From Streptomyces sp. NBC_00234 (GTDB taxonomy: Bacteria > Actinomycetota > Actinomycetes > Streptomycetales > Streptomycetaceae): a stretch of DNA of 64,000 nucleotides. Below the pieces are notes generated by a model. That model was not told the origin of the DNA. It saw only the letters and a list, made by a program, of their open reading frames with translations, and ran no database searches. The first letter of the stretch is position 1. Each line of letters opens with the position of its first letter. This document shows positions 1 through 9,345 of this stretch, piece after piece. Location: positions 2,046,001-2,110,000 of the forward strand of contig NZ_CP108101.1 of assembly GCF_036195325.1 (NCBI RefSeq), written 5' to 3'. Both the position numbers and the translations under genes were made by a program.

Positions 1-919
1 TCACGGCGTCCGTGCCGTCGATGACGGCGTTGGCGACGTCGGACGCTTCGGCGCGGGTGGGGCGGGAGTTGTCGATCATTGAGTCGAGCATCTGGGTGGC
101 GACGATGACCGGCTTGGCGTTGCGCTTGGCGAGCTTGATGGCTCGCTTCTGGACGATCGGGACCTGTTCCAGGGGCATTTCGACGCCGAGGTCGCCGCGG
201 GCGACCATGATGCCGTCGAAGGCGGCGACGATGCTGTCGATGTTCTCGACGGCCTGGGGCTTCTCGACCTTGGCGATGACGGGGAGGTGGCGGTCCTCCT
301 CCTTCATGACGCGGTGGACGTCGTCGATGTCGTGTCCGCTGCGTACGAAGGAGAGGGCGATGATGTCGGCGCCGATGCGCAGGGCCCAGCGCAGGTCGTC
401 GATGTCCTTCTCGGAGAGTGCGGGGACGGAGACGGCGACGCCGGGGAGGTTGAGTCCTTTGTGGTCGGAGACCATGCCGCCTTCTACGACGACGGTGCGG
501 ACGTTGGGGCCGTCGACCTCGGTGACTTCGAGGGTGACGCGGCCGTCGTCGACGAGGATGCGTTCTCCGGCGGTGACGTCGGCGGCGAGGCCGTCGTAGG
601 TGGTGCCGCAGGTGTGGCGGTCGCCTTCCATGGGTTCGACGGTGATGGTGAAGGCGTCGCCGCGTTCAAGGAGTACGGGGCCTTCGCGGAAGCGTCCCAG
701 GCGGATCTTCGGACCTTGAAGGTCGGCGAGGATGCCGACGCTGCGGCCGGTTTCTTCGGATGCTTTGCGGACGTGGCGGTACCGCGCTTCGTGGTCGGCG
801 TAGGTGCCGTGGCTGAGGTTGAAGCGGGCGATGTCCATTCCGGCTTCGACCAATGCCTTGATCTGGTCGTATGTGTCGGTTGCTGGTCCCAGGGTACAAA
901 CGATTTTCGCTCGGCGCAT
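1..919 (-). CDS. pyk: Pyruvate kinase, 3' part missing (runs off the left edge)
   Basis: This enzyme converts phosphoenolpyruvate and ADP to pyruvate and ATP at the end of glycolysis in the cytosol. The protein starts [13 protein letters not shown], the usual N-terminus. It carries the barrel motif [10 protein letters not shown], the lysine active-site signature [10 protein letters not shown] and the metal-binding [12 protein letters not shown]. About 306 of roughly 475 codons are present, so the C-terminal allosteric domain lies outside the window. The ATG at 919 is the only start that keeps the conserved N-terminus. An 18-bp palindrome lies immediately upstream, at 936-953. Identification is secure; whether this is the main or the second pyruvate kinase of the genome cannot be told. 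Confidence 0.96.
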   Translation of the reverse strand, partial: MRRAKIVCTLGPATDTYDQIKALVEAGMDIARFNLSHGTYADHEARYRHVRKASEETGRSVGILADLQGPKIRLGRFREGPVLLERGDAFTITVEPMEGDRHTCGTTYDGLAADVTAGERILVDDGRVTLEVTEVDGPNVRTVVVEGGMVSDHKGLNLPGVAVSVPALSEKDIDDLRWALRIGADIIALSFVRSGHDIDDVHRVMKEEDRHLPVIAKVEKPQAVENIDSIVAAFDGIMVARGDLGVEMPLEQVPIVQKRAIKLAKRNAKPVIVATQMLDSMIDNSRPTRAEASDVANAVIDGTDAV

Positions 920-935
920 GGTTCGAGCCTAAACC

Positions 936-953
936 TTACCTACGGGTAGGTAA
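936..953. promoter_or_regulatory. Perfect palindrome upstream of pyk, candidate operator
   Basis: The sequence is TTACCTAC, two G, then GTAGGTAA: two perfect 8-bp arms. It begins 16 bp before the pyk start codon, where it would overlap the promoter or the transcript start. The AT-rich ends and short spacer look like a TetR-type operator rather than a terminator. The regulator is unknown. Confidence 0.5.
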
Positions 954-1039
954 TTGGCTCTGCATGACACCTCAACAACCAATGCGTGAAGGGTTATTGA
1001 CAAGTGTTGAATTGTGCACGGGGGTGCTCCGATGAGCGT

Positions 1040-1747
1040 TTATCGGAGTGTGGGGGGATCGATCGTGAACGATGCCTCGACCTGTGCGTGCACGGTCTGG
1101 CGTACGGGTTCGAGGTCGACGGGTTCCGCGTCGGCGGCGAGTTCTGTTCCGGCGGAGCTGTAGGCGACGCTGCGGCTCGCGAATCCGGCTCGTCCGGGGC
1201 GGCCGGCGCTGGTGCCGGTGTCGGCGAGTTCGAGGAGGGCGCCGAGTTCGGTGTCGAGGGCTTCGGCGTATTCGCGGGCTCGCTGGACGGCTTCGCGTAC
1301 GGCTTGGCGGCGGGCGGCGGCGTGGACGGGTGAGTCGGGGCGCAGGGCCCACCAGGGGCCTTCGACGCGGGTGAGTTCCTGGTCGGCGAGGCGGGTGGTG
1401 AGTTCGCCGAGTGCGGTGAAGTCGGTGAGTGCGACGTTGAGCTGGACGCTGCCGTGGTAGGCGCGGACGCGTTCGCCGCGGCCGTGGCGGGTGAGTTCGG
1501 GGCTGATGGAGAGGGTGCCCGTTTCGAGTGTGTCGATGGCTTCGCCGTAGCTCTTGATGAGTTCCAGGGCCTGGGTGTTGCGTCGGGTGAGGTCGTCGAG
1601 GGCGGTGCGTCGGTCGGTGCCGCGGGCGGAGACGGTGACGAGGATGCGGGCGATGTCGGGGTCGGCTTCGATGCGGGCTTCGCCGCGGACGGTGACGCGG
1701 GGGGTTCGGGGGGTTCCGTAGGGGCGCGGGGTGTCGTTTTCGGTCAT
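1040..1747 (-). CDS. SIMPL-domain (DUF541) protein
   Basis: This is a 235-residue protein of the SIMPL/DUF541 family, whose bacterial members have been linked to oxidative stress or act as periplasmic or cytosolic proteins of unclear function. The family pattern is visible: VTVRGEARIEADPD near the N-terminus, a middle segment on testing of residues TGTLSISPE, and a C-terminal strand VHAQVEASFTI. No signal peptide or membrane segment is seen, so it is probably cytosolic. I chose the ATG at 1747 (MTENDTPRPYG); an upstream GTG would add 13 residues of low-quality sequence. The gene is divergent from the secreted 5'-nucleotidase. No function can be assigned beyond the family. Confidence 0.85.
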   Translation of the reverse strand: MTENDTPRPYGTPRTPRVTVRGEARIEADPDIARILVTVSARGTDRRTALDDLTRRNTQALELIKSYGEAIDTLETGTLSISPELTRHGRGERVRAYHGSVQLNVALTDFTALGELTTRLADQELTRVEGPWWALRPDSPVHAAARRQAVREAVQRAREYAEALDTELGALLELADTGTSAGRPGRAGFASRSVAYSSAGTELAADAEPVDLEPVRQTVHAQVEASFTIDPPTLR

Positions 1748-1872
1748 GCGTTCACTGTGGCACGGGGGTCCGCGTGCGGTGGTCATCAGATCGAAACCTG
1801 TCTGGGGTGTTGCGGGAGGTGGTGGCTGGGCCAGAATCTACGCGCGTTGCTCGAATGAACGAGGAGTCAAGG

Positions 1873-3678
1873 ATGCCGTTGAACCGTAGGACGTTTTTGG
1901 GCCGTTCGGCTGCTGCCGGTGCGGGTGTGGCGATAGCGGGCGGTGTCGCGGCGGGGCCGGCCGGGGCCGCCGGGCAGGCGGGTCGGCACCGTCCGGCGAA
2001 GCGGTACTCGTTCACCGTGATGGGCACGACCGATCTGCACGGCAATGTCTTCAACTGGGACTACTTCACGGACAAGGAGTTCGACGACAAGGCCCACAAC
2101 GACGTGGGTCTGGCGAAGATCTCCACGCTGGTCGATCAGATCCGTGAGGAGCGGGGGCGTCGTAACACGCTGCTGATCGACGCGGGTGACACCATTCAGG
2201 GCACTCAGCTCTCGTACTACTACGCGAAGATCGATCCGATCACGGCGAAGCGTGGTCCGGTGCATCCGATGGCGCAGGCGATGAATGCGATCGGCTATGA
2301 CGCGGCGGCGCTGGGCAATCATGAGTTCAACTATGGAATTCCCGTTCTGCGGAAGTTCGAGGAGCAGTGCGATTTCCCGCTGCTGGGTGCGAACGCGCTG
2401 GACGCGAAGACTCTGCGGCCGGCTTTTGCCCCGTATGTGATCAAGCGGCTCCGTACGCCGCACGGGCGTGATGTGCGGGTGGCGGTGCTGGGTCTGACGA
2501 ATCCGGGTATCGCGATCTGGGACAAGGCCAATGTGGGCGGGAAGATGGTGTTCCCGGGTCTTGAGGAGCAGGCGGCCCACTGGGTGCCGAAGCTTCGGTC
2601 GATGGGCGCGGACGTGGTGATCGTGTCGGCGCATTCGGGTTCGAGCGGTACGTCGTCGTACGGGGACCAGCTGCCGTACGTCGAGAACGCGGCCGGTCTG
2701 GTGGCGGAGCAGGTTCCGGGCATCGACGCGATTCTGGTGGGGCACGCGCACTCGGAGATTCCCGAGTACTTCGTGACCAACAAGGAGACGGGGAAGCAGG
2801 TCGTGCTCTCGGAGCCGTTGAAGTGGGGGCAGCGGTTGACGCTGTTCGACTTCGATCTGGTGTGGGAGAAGGGGCGCTGGACGGTCGAGAAGGTCGGTGC
2901 CGAGGTGCTGAACTCGAACACGGTGGCGGAGGATCCGAAGATCGCCTCTCTGCTCGGTGACGAGCACACGAAGGTGGTGGCCTATGTGAACCAGGTCATC
3001 GGTACGTCGGTGGTGGCGATGTCGACGGTGGAGGCTCCGTGGAAGGACGAGCCGATCATCGATCTGATCAACCAGGTGCAGGCGGAGACGGTGAAGGCGG
3101 GGCTGGCGGGTGGCGCGTACGCGGCGCTGCCGGTGCTGTCGCAGGCGTCGTGCTTCTCGCGTACGGCGGGTGTGCCGGCCGGTGAGGTGACGATCAAGGA
3201 TGCGGCGGGGTTGTATCCGTTCGAGAACACCCTTGAGGCTCGGTTGCTGACGGGCGCGCAGTTGAAGGAGTACCTGGAGTACTCGGCGAAGTACTACGTG
3301 CAGACGGCGGCGGGTGTTCCGGTGGACACGTCGAAGCTGACGAACGCCGACGGCACGCCGGACTACAACTACGACGCGGTGTCGGGGGTGGTGTACGACA
3401 TCGATATCGCGAAGCCGGCGGGTTCGCGGATCGTGAATCTGACGTTCGAGGGTGCGGCGATCGATCCGGCGGCGGAGTTCGTGTTCGCGGTGAACAACTA
3501 TCGGGCGAGTGGTGGCGGCAACTTCCCGCATGTGCCGGGTGCGAAGCAGCTGTGGGCCGATTCGGACGAGATCCGGAACACGATCATCAACTGGGTGAAG
3601 GCGAAGGGCTCGGTCGATCCGGCGCAGTTCGCCGCGGTGGGCTGGCGGCTGACGCGGGACGGTGTGCCGGTGTTCTAG
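1873..3678 (+). CDS. Tat-exported 5'-nucleotidase / cyclic nucleotide phosphodiesterase
   Basis: This secreted metallophosphoesterase is expected to release phosphate from extracellular nucleotides. The ATG at 1873 follows GAGGAG at a 6-base spacing and opens a twin-arginine signal (NRRTFLGRS) followed by an alanine/glycine-rich hydrophobic stretch. The two-metal centre is visible as TDLHGN, DAGDTIQG, LGNHEFNYG, SAHSG and VGHAHSEIP. A C-terminal 5'-nucleotidase specificity domain follows, ending near AVGWRLTRDGVPVF. The length of 601 residues fits the UshA/CpdB group; the opening DLHGNVFNWDYF resembles CpdB-like 2',3'-cyclic phosphodiesterases. No cell-wall anchor is visible. Phosphate control is likely for the family, but I found no clear PHO box. 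Confidence 0.92.
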   Translation: MPLNRRTFLGRSAAAGAGVAIAGGVAAGPAGAAGQAGRHRPAKRYSFTVMGTTDLHGNVFNWDYFTDKEFDDKAHNDVGLAKISTLVDQIREERGRRNTLLIDAGDTIQGTQLSYYYAKIDPITAKRGPVHPMAQAMNAIGYDAAALGNHEFNYGIPVLRKFEEQCDFPLLGANALDAKTLRPAFAPYVIKRLRTPHGRDVRVAVLGLTNPGIAIWDKANVGGKMVFPGLEEQAAHWVPKLRSMGADVVIVSAHSGSSGTSSYGDQLPYVENAAGLVAEQVPGIDAILVGHAHSEIPEYFVTNKETGKQVVLSEPLKWGQRLTLFDFDLVWEKGRWTVEKVGAEVLNSNTVAEDPKIASLLGDEHTKVVAYVNQVIGTSVVAMSTVEAPWKDEPIIDLINQVQAETVKAGLAGGAYAALPVLSQASCFSRTAGVPAGEVTIKDAAGLYPFENTLEARLLTGAQLKEYLEYSAKYYVQTAAGVPVDTSKLTNADGTPDYNYDAVSGVVYDIDIAKPAGSRIVNLTFEGAAIDPAAEFVFAVNNYRASGGGNFPHVPGAKQLWADSDEIRNTIINWVKAKGSVDPAQFAAVGWRLTRDGVPVF

Positions 3679-3704
3679 GCGGTCGGCAGGTCAGGTGGCA
3701 GGTG

Positions 3705-3743
3705 GCAGCGGCCGTTCTCCGGGTTCCGGGGGACGGCCGCTGC
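3705..3743. terminator. Bidirectional terminator hairpin
   Basis: A perfect 11-bp stem (GCAGCGGCCGT at 3705-3715 with its complement at 3733-3743) encloses a 17-base loop. It sits in the 78-bp gap between the convergent nucleotidase and N-hydroxylase genes and can serve both strands. Confidence 0.75.
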
Positions 3744-3756
3744 TGTGGTGCGGTGG

Positions 3757-5187
3757 TCAGTTGCCCTGGACGAGCGGGATGAGGGCGGGGCCCTGGGCGG
3801 GGATTCTGGGGGTGTTGGTGGGGGTGAGGCCGAAGGTGGTGAAGGCGGTGCGGTCCGGGAGGGGGTAGGGGTCGGTGCCGGTGAGGTCGTTGAGGATGGT
3901 GGCGCTGCGCCAGGCGGCGAGGCCGAGGTCGGGGGCGCCGACTCCGTGGGTGTGGCGTTCGGCGTTCTGTACGTAGACGTGGCCGGTGACGGTGGGGTCG
4001 AGGACGAGGCGGAAGTGGTCGTCGATGCGGGGGCGTGCGGAGGCGTCGCGGCGCATGTAGGGGTCGAGGCCGGTGAGGAGGCCGTCGAGGGGGCGTTCGC
4101 GGTAGCCGGTGGCGAGGACGACGGCGTCGGTGGTGAGCCGGGAGCGGGTGCCCTGTTGGGTGTGTTCGAGGTGGAGTTCGACGCGGGTGGTGGCGACGCG
4201 GCCTGCGGTGCGTACGGAGACGCCGGGGGTGAGGGTGGCGTCGGGCCAGCCGCCGTGGAGGGTGTGGCGGTAGAGCTCGTCGTGGATGGCGGCGATGGTG
4301 TCGGCGTCGATGCCTTTGTGGAGTTGCCATTGGTGGGGGACGAGTTCGTCGCGTACGGATTCGGGGAGGGCGTGGAAGTAGCGGCTGTAGTCGGGGGTGA
4401 AGTGTTCCAGGCCGAGTTTGGAGTACTCCATGGGGGCGAAGGCGGCGGTGCGGGCGAGCCAGTGGATCTTTTCGGCTCCGGCGGGGCGGGCGCGGAGGAG
4501 GTCGAGGAAGATTTCGGCGCCGGACTGGCCGGAGCCGATGACGGTGATGTGTTCGGCTTTGAGGAGCTGTTCGCGGTGGTTGAGGTAGTCGGCGGAGTGG
4601 ATGACGGGGACGGATTCGGCTTCGGCGAGGGGGCGCAGGGGTTCGGGGACGAAGGGTTCGGTGCCGACGCCGAGGGCGATGTGGCGGGTGTAGGCGCGGC
4701 CGAGTGCTTCGGCTTCGCCGTCGGTGTCGAGCTGGGTGAAGTCGACTTCGAACAGGGAGCGTTCGGTGTTCCAGCGGACGGCGTCGACCTGGTGGCCGAA
4801 GTGGAGGCCGGGGAGCTGGTCGCTGACCCAGCGGCAGTAGGCGTCGTATTCGGCGCGCTGGATGTGGAAGCGTTCGGCGAAGTAGAAGGGGAAGAGTCTG
4901 TCGCGGCTGCGCAGGTAGCTGAGGAAGGACCAGGGGCTGGCGGGGTCGGCGAGGGTGACGAGGTCGGCGAGGAAGGGGACTTGGAGGCTGGCGCCGTCGA
5001 TGAGGAGGCCGGGGTGCCAGTGGAAGGCGGGGCGTTGTTCGTAGAAGGTGGCGGCGAGGGGTTGGGGGTGGCCGGGGGCGGCGGGTACGCCGTTGGCGAG
5101 GGCGGCGAGGGAGAGGTTGAAGGGGCCGATGCCGATGCCGACGAGGTCGTGTGGCTGGTCGGGTTCGGGGGCGGTCCGGTCGGTCAT
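3757..5187 (-). CDS. FAD/NADPH-dependent amine N-hydroxylase (lysine/ornithine N-monooxygenase family, DesB-like)
   Basis: This flavin monooxygenase should hydroxylate the side-chain nitrogen of a basic amino acid or diamine, the first step towards a hydroxamate. The 476 residues show the family's FAD motif GIGIGPFNLSLAALA near residue 17, the NADPH motif VIGSGQSGAEIFLDLL in the middle, and the late ATGYRERP motif. Its start overlaps the stop of the upstream PLP decarboxylase by four bases (ATGA), so the two are translationally coupled. The pair matches desA-desB of desferrioxamine synthesis, where the substrate is cadaverine, but no acyltransferase or NIS synthetase follows. The substrate (cadaverine, putrescine, lysine or ornithine) cannot be fixed from sequence. 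Confidence 0.88.
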   Translation of the reverse strand: MTDRTAPEPDQPHDLVGIGIGPFNLSLAALANGVPAAPGHPQPLAATFYEQRPAFHWHPGLLIDGASLQVPFLADLVTLADPASPWSFLSYLRSRDRLFPFYFAERFHIQRAEYDAYCRWVSDQLPGLHFGHQVDAVRWNTERSLFEVDFTQLDTDGEAEALGRAYTRHIALGVGTEPFVPEPLRPLAEAESVPVIHSADYLNHREQLLKAEHITVIGSGQSGAEIFLDLLRARPAGAEKIHWLARTAAFAPMEYSKLGLEHFTPDYSRYFHALPESVRDELVPHQWQLHKGIDADTIAAIHDELYRHTLHGGWPDATLTPGVSVRTAGRVATTRVELHLEHTQQGTRSRLTTDAVVLATGYRERPLDGLLTGLDPYMRRDASARPRIDDHFRLVLDPTVTGHVYVQNAERHTHGVGAPDLGLAAWRSATILNDLTGTDPYPLPDRTAFTTFGLTPTNTPRIPAQGPALIPLVQGN

Positions 5188-6581
5188 CGGGGTGTGCTGC
5201 CTTCCGCGAGGCCGTCTGTGACGGTGGTGACGAGGTCGATGAGGGTGTGGAGGTCGTCCGGGGTGGTGTGGGGGTTGAGGAGGGTGGCCTTGAGCCAGCG
5301 GCGGCCGTCGGCGTCGGTGCGGCCGAGTACGGCGTGGCCTCGGTTGAGGAGGGTGCGTCGGATGACGGCGACGGTGTGGTCGGGGGCTCCGGTGGGGCGG
5401 AAGAGGACGGTGCTGATGGTGGGGCGGTCGTAGAGGTCGAGGCCGGGGTGTGCGGTGATGAGGTCGGCGAGGTGGTCCGCGGCGGCGACGGTGCGGTCGA
5501 CGAGGTCGGCGAGTCCGGTGCGGCCCAGTGCGCGGAGGGTGACGGCGATCTTGAGGGCGTCGGGTCTGCGGGTGGTGCGCAGGGAGCGGCCGAGGAGGTC
5601 GGGCAGGCCGGCTTCGGTGTCGTCCTCGGCGTTGAGGTAGGGGGCGCGGTGGTGGAGTGCGTCGAGGTCGTGGTGGTCGGGGACGGCGAGGAGGGAGGCT
5701 GAGGCGGGCTGCCAGCCGAGTTTGTGCAGGTCGAAGGTGACGCTGTGGGCGCGGTCGAGGCCCTGGATCTTGTGTCGGTGGGTGGGGCTGAAGAGGAGGG
5801 GGCCGCCGTAGGCGGCGTCGATGTGGAGTTCGGCGCCGTGGGCGGCGCAGAGGTCGGCGATGTCGTCGAGGGGGTCGATCTCTCCGGTGTCGGTGGTGCC
5901 GGCGGTGGCGGTGACGAGCAGGGGGCGGTGGAGTCGGGTGAGGGCTTCGTCGAGTGCTGCGGGGTCCATGACGCCTGTGGGGGCGGGGACGACGACGGGT
6001 TCGGGGAGTCCGAGGAGCCAGGCGGCGCGGGTGATGCTGTGGTGGGCGTTGGCTCCGCGGATGGTCTGTACGGGGCCGTGGCGTTCGCGGGCGAGGAGCA
6101 GGGCGAGTTGGTTGGCTTCGGTGCCGCCGGTGGTGATGACGGCGTCGGGTGCGGTGGCCTGCGGGTAGATCTCGGCGGCGAGTGCGGCGGTGAGGTCGGC
6201 TTCGAGGGCGGAGGCGGCGGGGGCCTGGTCCCAGGAGTCCATGGAGGGGTTGAGTGCGGAGGCGGCGAGGTCGGCGGCTGCGGCGAGCGCGAGCGGTGGG
6301 GTGTGGAGGTGGGCCGCGCAGTGCGGGTGTGCCGGGTCCGCGGCTCCTTCGGCGAGTGCGGTGACGAGGGTCCGCAGGGCCGGTTCGGCGCCGGTTCCCG
6401 TGTCGGGGATGAGGGGGTGGGCGGCGGTGCGGAGCCGGGACGTGGTGCTGTCGGGCCCGCCCGCGGGGAGTGGTCCGCCGCGCCGGGCCGCGCCTTGGTG
6501 CAGGGCGTCGAGCACCGTGTCGAGGAGGGGGCGCAGGGCGGCGGGGCCTGCGGTGCCTCCGGCGAGGGGTGGGGTGGGCAT
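5184..6581 (-). CDS. PLP-dependent group II amino acid decarboxylase (DesA-like)
   Basis: This 465-residue fold-type I decarboxylase probably makes a diamine such as cadaverine from lysine, to feed the downstream N-hydroxylase. The PLP-binding region is clear: TTGGTEANQLALL, ATAGTTDTGEIDPL, HIDAAYGGPLL, and the lysine motif FDLHKLGWQPAS. The length matches DesA and related diaminobutyrate or lysine decarboxylases. The ATG at 6581 has a GAAGGG about 11 bases upstream. In desferrioxamine clusters desA and desB are followed by desC and desD; here convergent and unrelated genes lie on both sides. I looked for a DmdR-type iron box in 6582-6730 and saw none. Assignment to siderophore precursor supply is inference from the pairing. 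Confidence 0.87.
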   Translation of the reverse strand: MPTPPLAGGTAGPAALRPLLDTVLDALHQGAARRGGPLPAGGPDSTTSRLRTAAHPLIPDTGTGAEPALRTLVTALAEGAADPAHPHCAAHLHTPPLALAAAADLAASALNPSMDSWDQAPAASALEADLTAALAAEIYPQATAPDAVITTGGTEANQLALLLARERHGPVQTIRGANAHHSITRAAWLLGLPEPVVVPAPTGVMDPAALDEALTRLHRPLLVTATAGTTDTGEIDPLDDIADLCAAHGAELHIDAAYGGPLLFSPTHRHKIQGLDRAHSVTFDLHKLGWQPASASLLAVPDHHDLDALHHRAPYLNAEDDTEAGLPDLLGRSLRTTRRPDALKIAVTLRALGRTGLADLVDRTVAAADHLADLITAHPGLDLYDRPTISTVLFRPTGAPDHTVAVIRRTLLNRGHAVLGRTDADGRRWLKATLLNPHTTPDDLHTLIDLVTTVTDGLAEGSTPR

Positions 6582-6730
6582 GGGTGGTGTGGCCCTTCGG
6601 GTGCGCGGGGGTGGACATGCCAGCTTGTCCAGGTTTCGGTCGGCGCGGCCGAAGAGCTCAACGATCTGAACTCTAAAGGGGTACTGCTGATCGATGGGGT
6701 GGGTTTGCCGGGGGTTCGCCTGCTATGCGG

Positions 6731-6764
6731 GTGCCCGGCCGCCCTCGGGAGGGTGGCCGGGCAC
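6731..6764 (-). terminator. Terminator downstream of pepN
   Basis: A 15-bp stem (6731-6745 with 6750-6764, one G-T pair) closes a CGGG tetraloop. It lies between the end of aminopeptidase N and the start of the decarboxylase gene, in the direction of pepN transcription. Confidence 0.8.
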
Positions 6765-6791
6765 GGGTGCTGCGGGTCGGGTGCTGGTGGG

Positions 6792-9296
6792 TCAGTGGGC
6801 GTCGCGGACGGCGAGGGCGCGGCGGAGGTCGTCGAGCTGGTCGATGAGCTTGCGGCGCAGTGCGGGGATGAGTGCCTGGTCGTCGAGGGCGCGGGTGCCG
6901 AGGGCGAGGCTTTCGGCGTCCACGGTGGTGGCGGGGAAGGCGTAGCGGCCGGCCGCTTCGGCGATGGCGGGGCCCCGGCGGACGGCGAGGGCGGTCGCGT
7001 CGGGGTAGTAGCGGGAGACGTAGTCCTGTACGAGTTCGGCCTGTTCGGGCTGCCAGAAGCCCTGGGCGGTGGCGGTGAAGAGGTAGTTGGAGAGGGAGTC
7101 GTCGGTGAACATGGACTGCCAGGCGGTGGCCTTCGCCTCGGGGGTGGGGAGGGCGGCCCGGCAGCGGGCGGCGCCTTCCTGTCCGGTGGCGCTGGGGTCC
7201 TGGGCGAGTTCGGCGTCGATGGCGGTGTCGTCGGTGGCGCCGAGGACGGCGAGGCGGGTGAGGATGCGCCAGCGGAGTTCGGGGTCGAGCTCGGGTCCGC
7301 CGGGGACGGTGCCGCCTGCGAGCCAGTCCTGGATGGCTTCGGGCTGGGTGGCGGCGTCGATGAAGTGGCGTACGGCGATGAGGCGCAGGCCGGGGGCGGA
7401 GCCGTCCTCGGTGCGGCGGATGAGGTCGCGGCAGATGGCGGTGAGGGTGGCGAGGGCCGTGCGGCGTTCCTCGGACGGCAGGAAGCGGCCGGCGATGTGG
7501 AGGGACGCGAAGGAGAGGACGCCCTGGACGACGGCGAGGTCGGTCTCGTGCGGGAGGTGGGTGCGGGCGGCGGTCAGGTAGTCGGCGGGGGCGAGTTCGC
7601 CGTCGCGGACCATGTCGCGTGCGGTGTTCCAGACGAGGGCGCGGGTCAGCGGTTCGGGGATGCCGGAGAGCGACTGTACGACGGTGTCCCAGGACTCGGG
7701 GTCGAGGCGGACCTTGGCGTAGGTCAGGTCGCCGTCGTTGAGGACCAGGAGGGCGGGGCGGCGGCCGGGCAGGGTGGTGGCGGACTCGCCCTGGGGGACG
7801 TCGAGTTCGAAGCGGTCGCGCAGGACGAGGCGTACCGGTCCGGACTGGGTGTCGAGGGAGTGCTCGTATGCGCCGACGGCGATGCGGTGGGGGCGGCTGC
7901 CGTCGCGGTCGACGGTGAGGGACCACTGGCCGTCGCTCTCGGCGACCTGTGCGGTGAGGGTGTCGATGCCGGTGGTGCGCAGCCACTGCTCGGCCCAGGC
8001 GTGGACGTCGCGGTCGGTGGCGGAGGCCAGGTTGTCGATGAAGTCGGCGAGGGTGGCGTTGGCGAACTTGTGGCGGGCGAAGTGGGTGTTGATGCCGGCC
8101 AGGAAGTCCTTCTCGCCGAGCCAGGCGACGAGTTGGCGCAGGGCGGATGCGCCCTTGGCGTAGCTGATGCCGTCGAAGTTGAGGAGCGCGGACGCGGTGT
8201 CGGGGACGGCGTCGGGGTCGGGGGCGACGGGGTGGGTGGAGGGGCGCTGGTCGGCGTCGGAGCCCCAGCCCTTGCGGGCGACGCCGAATTCGACCCAGGT
8301 GTCGGTGAAGCGGGTGGCTTCGGTGAGGGTCTGGTAGCCCATGTACTCGGCGAAGGACTCGTTGAGCCAGATGTCGTCCCACCAGGAGAGAGTGACGAGG
8401 TCGCCGAACCACATGTGGGCCATCTCGTGGGAGATGACCATGGCGCGGGTCTGGCGTTCGGTGTCGGTGACGGCCGAGCGGTAGACGAACTCGTCGCGGA
8501 AGGTGACGAGGCCGGGGTTCTCCATGGCGCCCGCGTTGAACTCGGGGACGAATGCCTGGTCGTACGAGTCGAAGGGGTAGGGCTCCTCGAACTTCTCGTG
8601 GTACCGGTCGAAGCAGGCGCGCGTGATGTCGAGGATCTCGTCGGCGTCGGCGTCGAGGTGCGGGGCGAGGGAGCGGCGGCAGTGGATGCCGAAGGGCAGT
8701 CCGGCGTGCTCGGTGGTGATCGAGTGCCAGGGGCCCGCGGCGACGGCGACGAGGTAGGTGGAGATGAGGGGGGTGGCGGCGATGGACCAGCGGCCGTCCC
8801 CGGTGTGCTCGGCGATGCCGTTGCCGAGGACGGTCCAGCTGTCGGGGGCGGTGACCGCGATCTCGAAGACGGACTTGAGGTCGGGCTGGTCGAACGCGGC
8901 GAAGACGCGCTGGACGTCGTCCATGAACAGCTGGGTGTAGACGTACGTCTCACCGTCGGTCGGGTCGGTGAAGCGGTGCATGCCTTCGCCGGTGCGGGAG
9001 TAGCGCATGGCGGCGTCGGCGCGCAGTTCGTGCGGGCCGGCGGTGAGCGCGGTGAGGGGGTAGCGGTTCCCGTCGAGGAGTTCCGGGTCGAGGGGCTGCC
9101 CGTCCAGCGTGACGGAGTGCAGGGTGGCGGGCTTGAGCTCGACGAACGTGTCCCCGGCCGCGTGGGCGGTGAAGTGGATGACGGTGCGGGAGTCGAAGGT
9201 CTCCTCGCCCGTGGTGAGATCGAGGTCGATCGTGTACCGGTGTACGTCGAGGAGCTGGGCTCGGGTCTGCGCTTCGTTGCGCGTCAGTACGGACAT
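6792..9296 (-). CDS. pepN: Aminopeptidase N (M1 family)
   Basis: This zinc aminopeptidase removes N-terminal residues from peptides in the cytosol. The 834 residues carry the exopeptidase motif GAMENPG near residue 254 and the zinc site HEMAHMWFGD near residue 287, with the third ligand in NESFAEY about 18 residues later. The C-terminal half is the ERAP1-like helical domain typical of actinobacterial PepN; total length fits the family (about 850). The ATG at 9296 gives MSVLTRNEAQTRAQLLDV, a normal start. The upstream spacer contains an unusual 22-bp tandem repeat (9346-9468). A strong hairpin follows the gene. Confidence 0.96.
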   Translation of the reverse strand: MSVLTRNEAQTRAQLLDVHRYTIDLDLTTGEETFDSRTVIHFTAHAAGDTFVELKPATLHSVTLDGQPLDPELLDGNRYPLTALTAGPHELRADAAMRYSRTGEGMHRFTDPTDGETYVYTQLFMDDVQRVFAAFDQPDLKSVFEIAVTAPDSWTVLGNGIAEHTGDGRWSIAATPLISTYLVAVAAGPWHSITTEHAGLPFGIHCRRSLAPHLDADADEILDITRACFDRYHEKFEEPYPFDSYDQAFVPEFNAGAMENPGLVTFRDEFVYRSAVTDTERQTRAMVISHEMAHMWFGDLVTLSWWDDIWLNESFAEYMGYQTLTEATRFTDTWVEFGVARKGWGSDADQRPSTHPVAPDPDAVPDTASALLNFDGISYAKGASALRQLVAWLGEKDFLAGINTHFARHKFANATLADFIDNLASATDRDVHAWAEQWLRTTGIDTLTAQVAESDGQWSLTVDRDGSRPHRIAVGAYEHSLDTQSGPVRLVLRDRFELDVPQGESATTLPGRRPALLVLNDGDLTYAKVRLDPESWDTVVQSLSGIPEPLTRALVWNTARDMVRDGELAPADYLTAARTHLPHETDLAVVQGVLSFASLHIAGRFLPSEERRTALATLTAICRDLIRRTEDGSAPGLRLIAVRHFIDAATQPEAIQDWLAGGTVPGGPELDPELRWRILTRLAVLGATDDTAIDAELAQDPSATGQEGAARCRAALPTPEAKATAWQSMFTDDSLSNYLFTATAQGFWQPEQAELVQDYVSRYYPDATALAVRRGPAIAEAAGRYAFPATTVDAESLALGTRALDDQALIPALRRKLIDQLDDLRRALAVRDAH

Positions 9297-9345
9297 GCGC
9301 CCATGCTGCCGTACGGCTGCGAGGCTGTGCAGCCGGGTTCTCGCA

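Noticed and set aside
3587..6661. Long minus-strand frame in another phase across the N-hydroxylase and decarboxylase
   Set aside because: Its translation is Pro/Arg/Ser-rich out-of-frame sequence; the real genes are in the other phases with full motifs.
6582..6730. Iron box upstream of the desA-like gene
   Set aside because: I looked for a TTAGGTTAGGCTCACCTAA-like sequence and found no adequate match on either strand.
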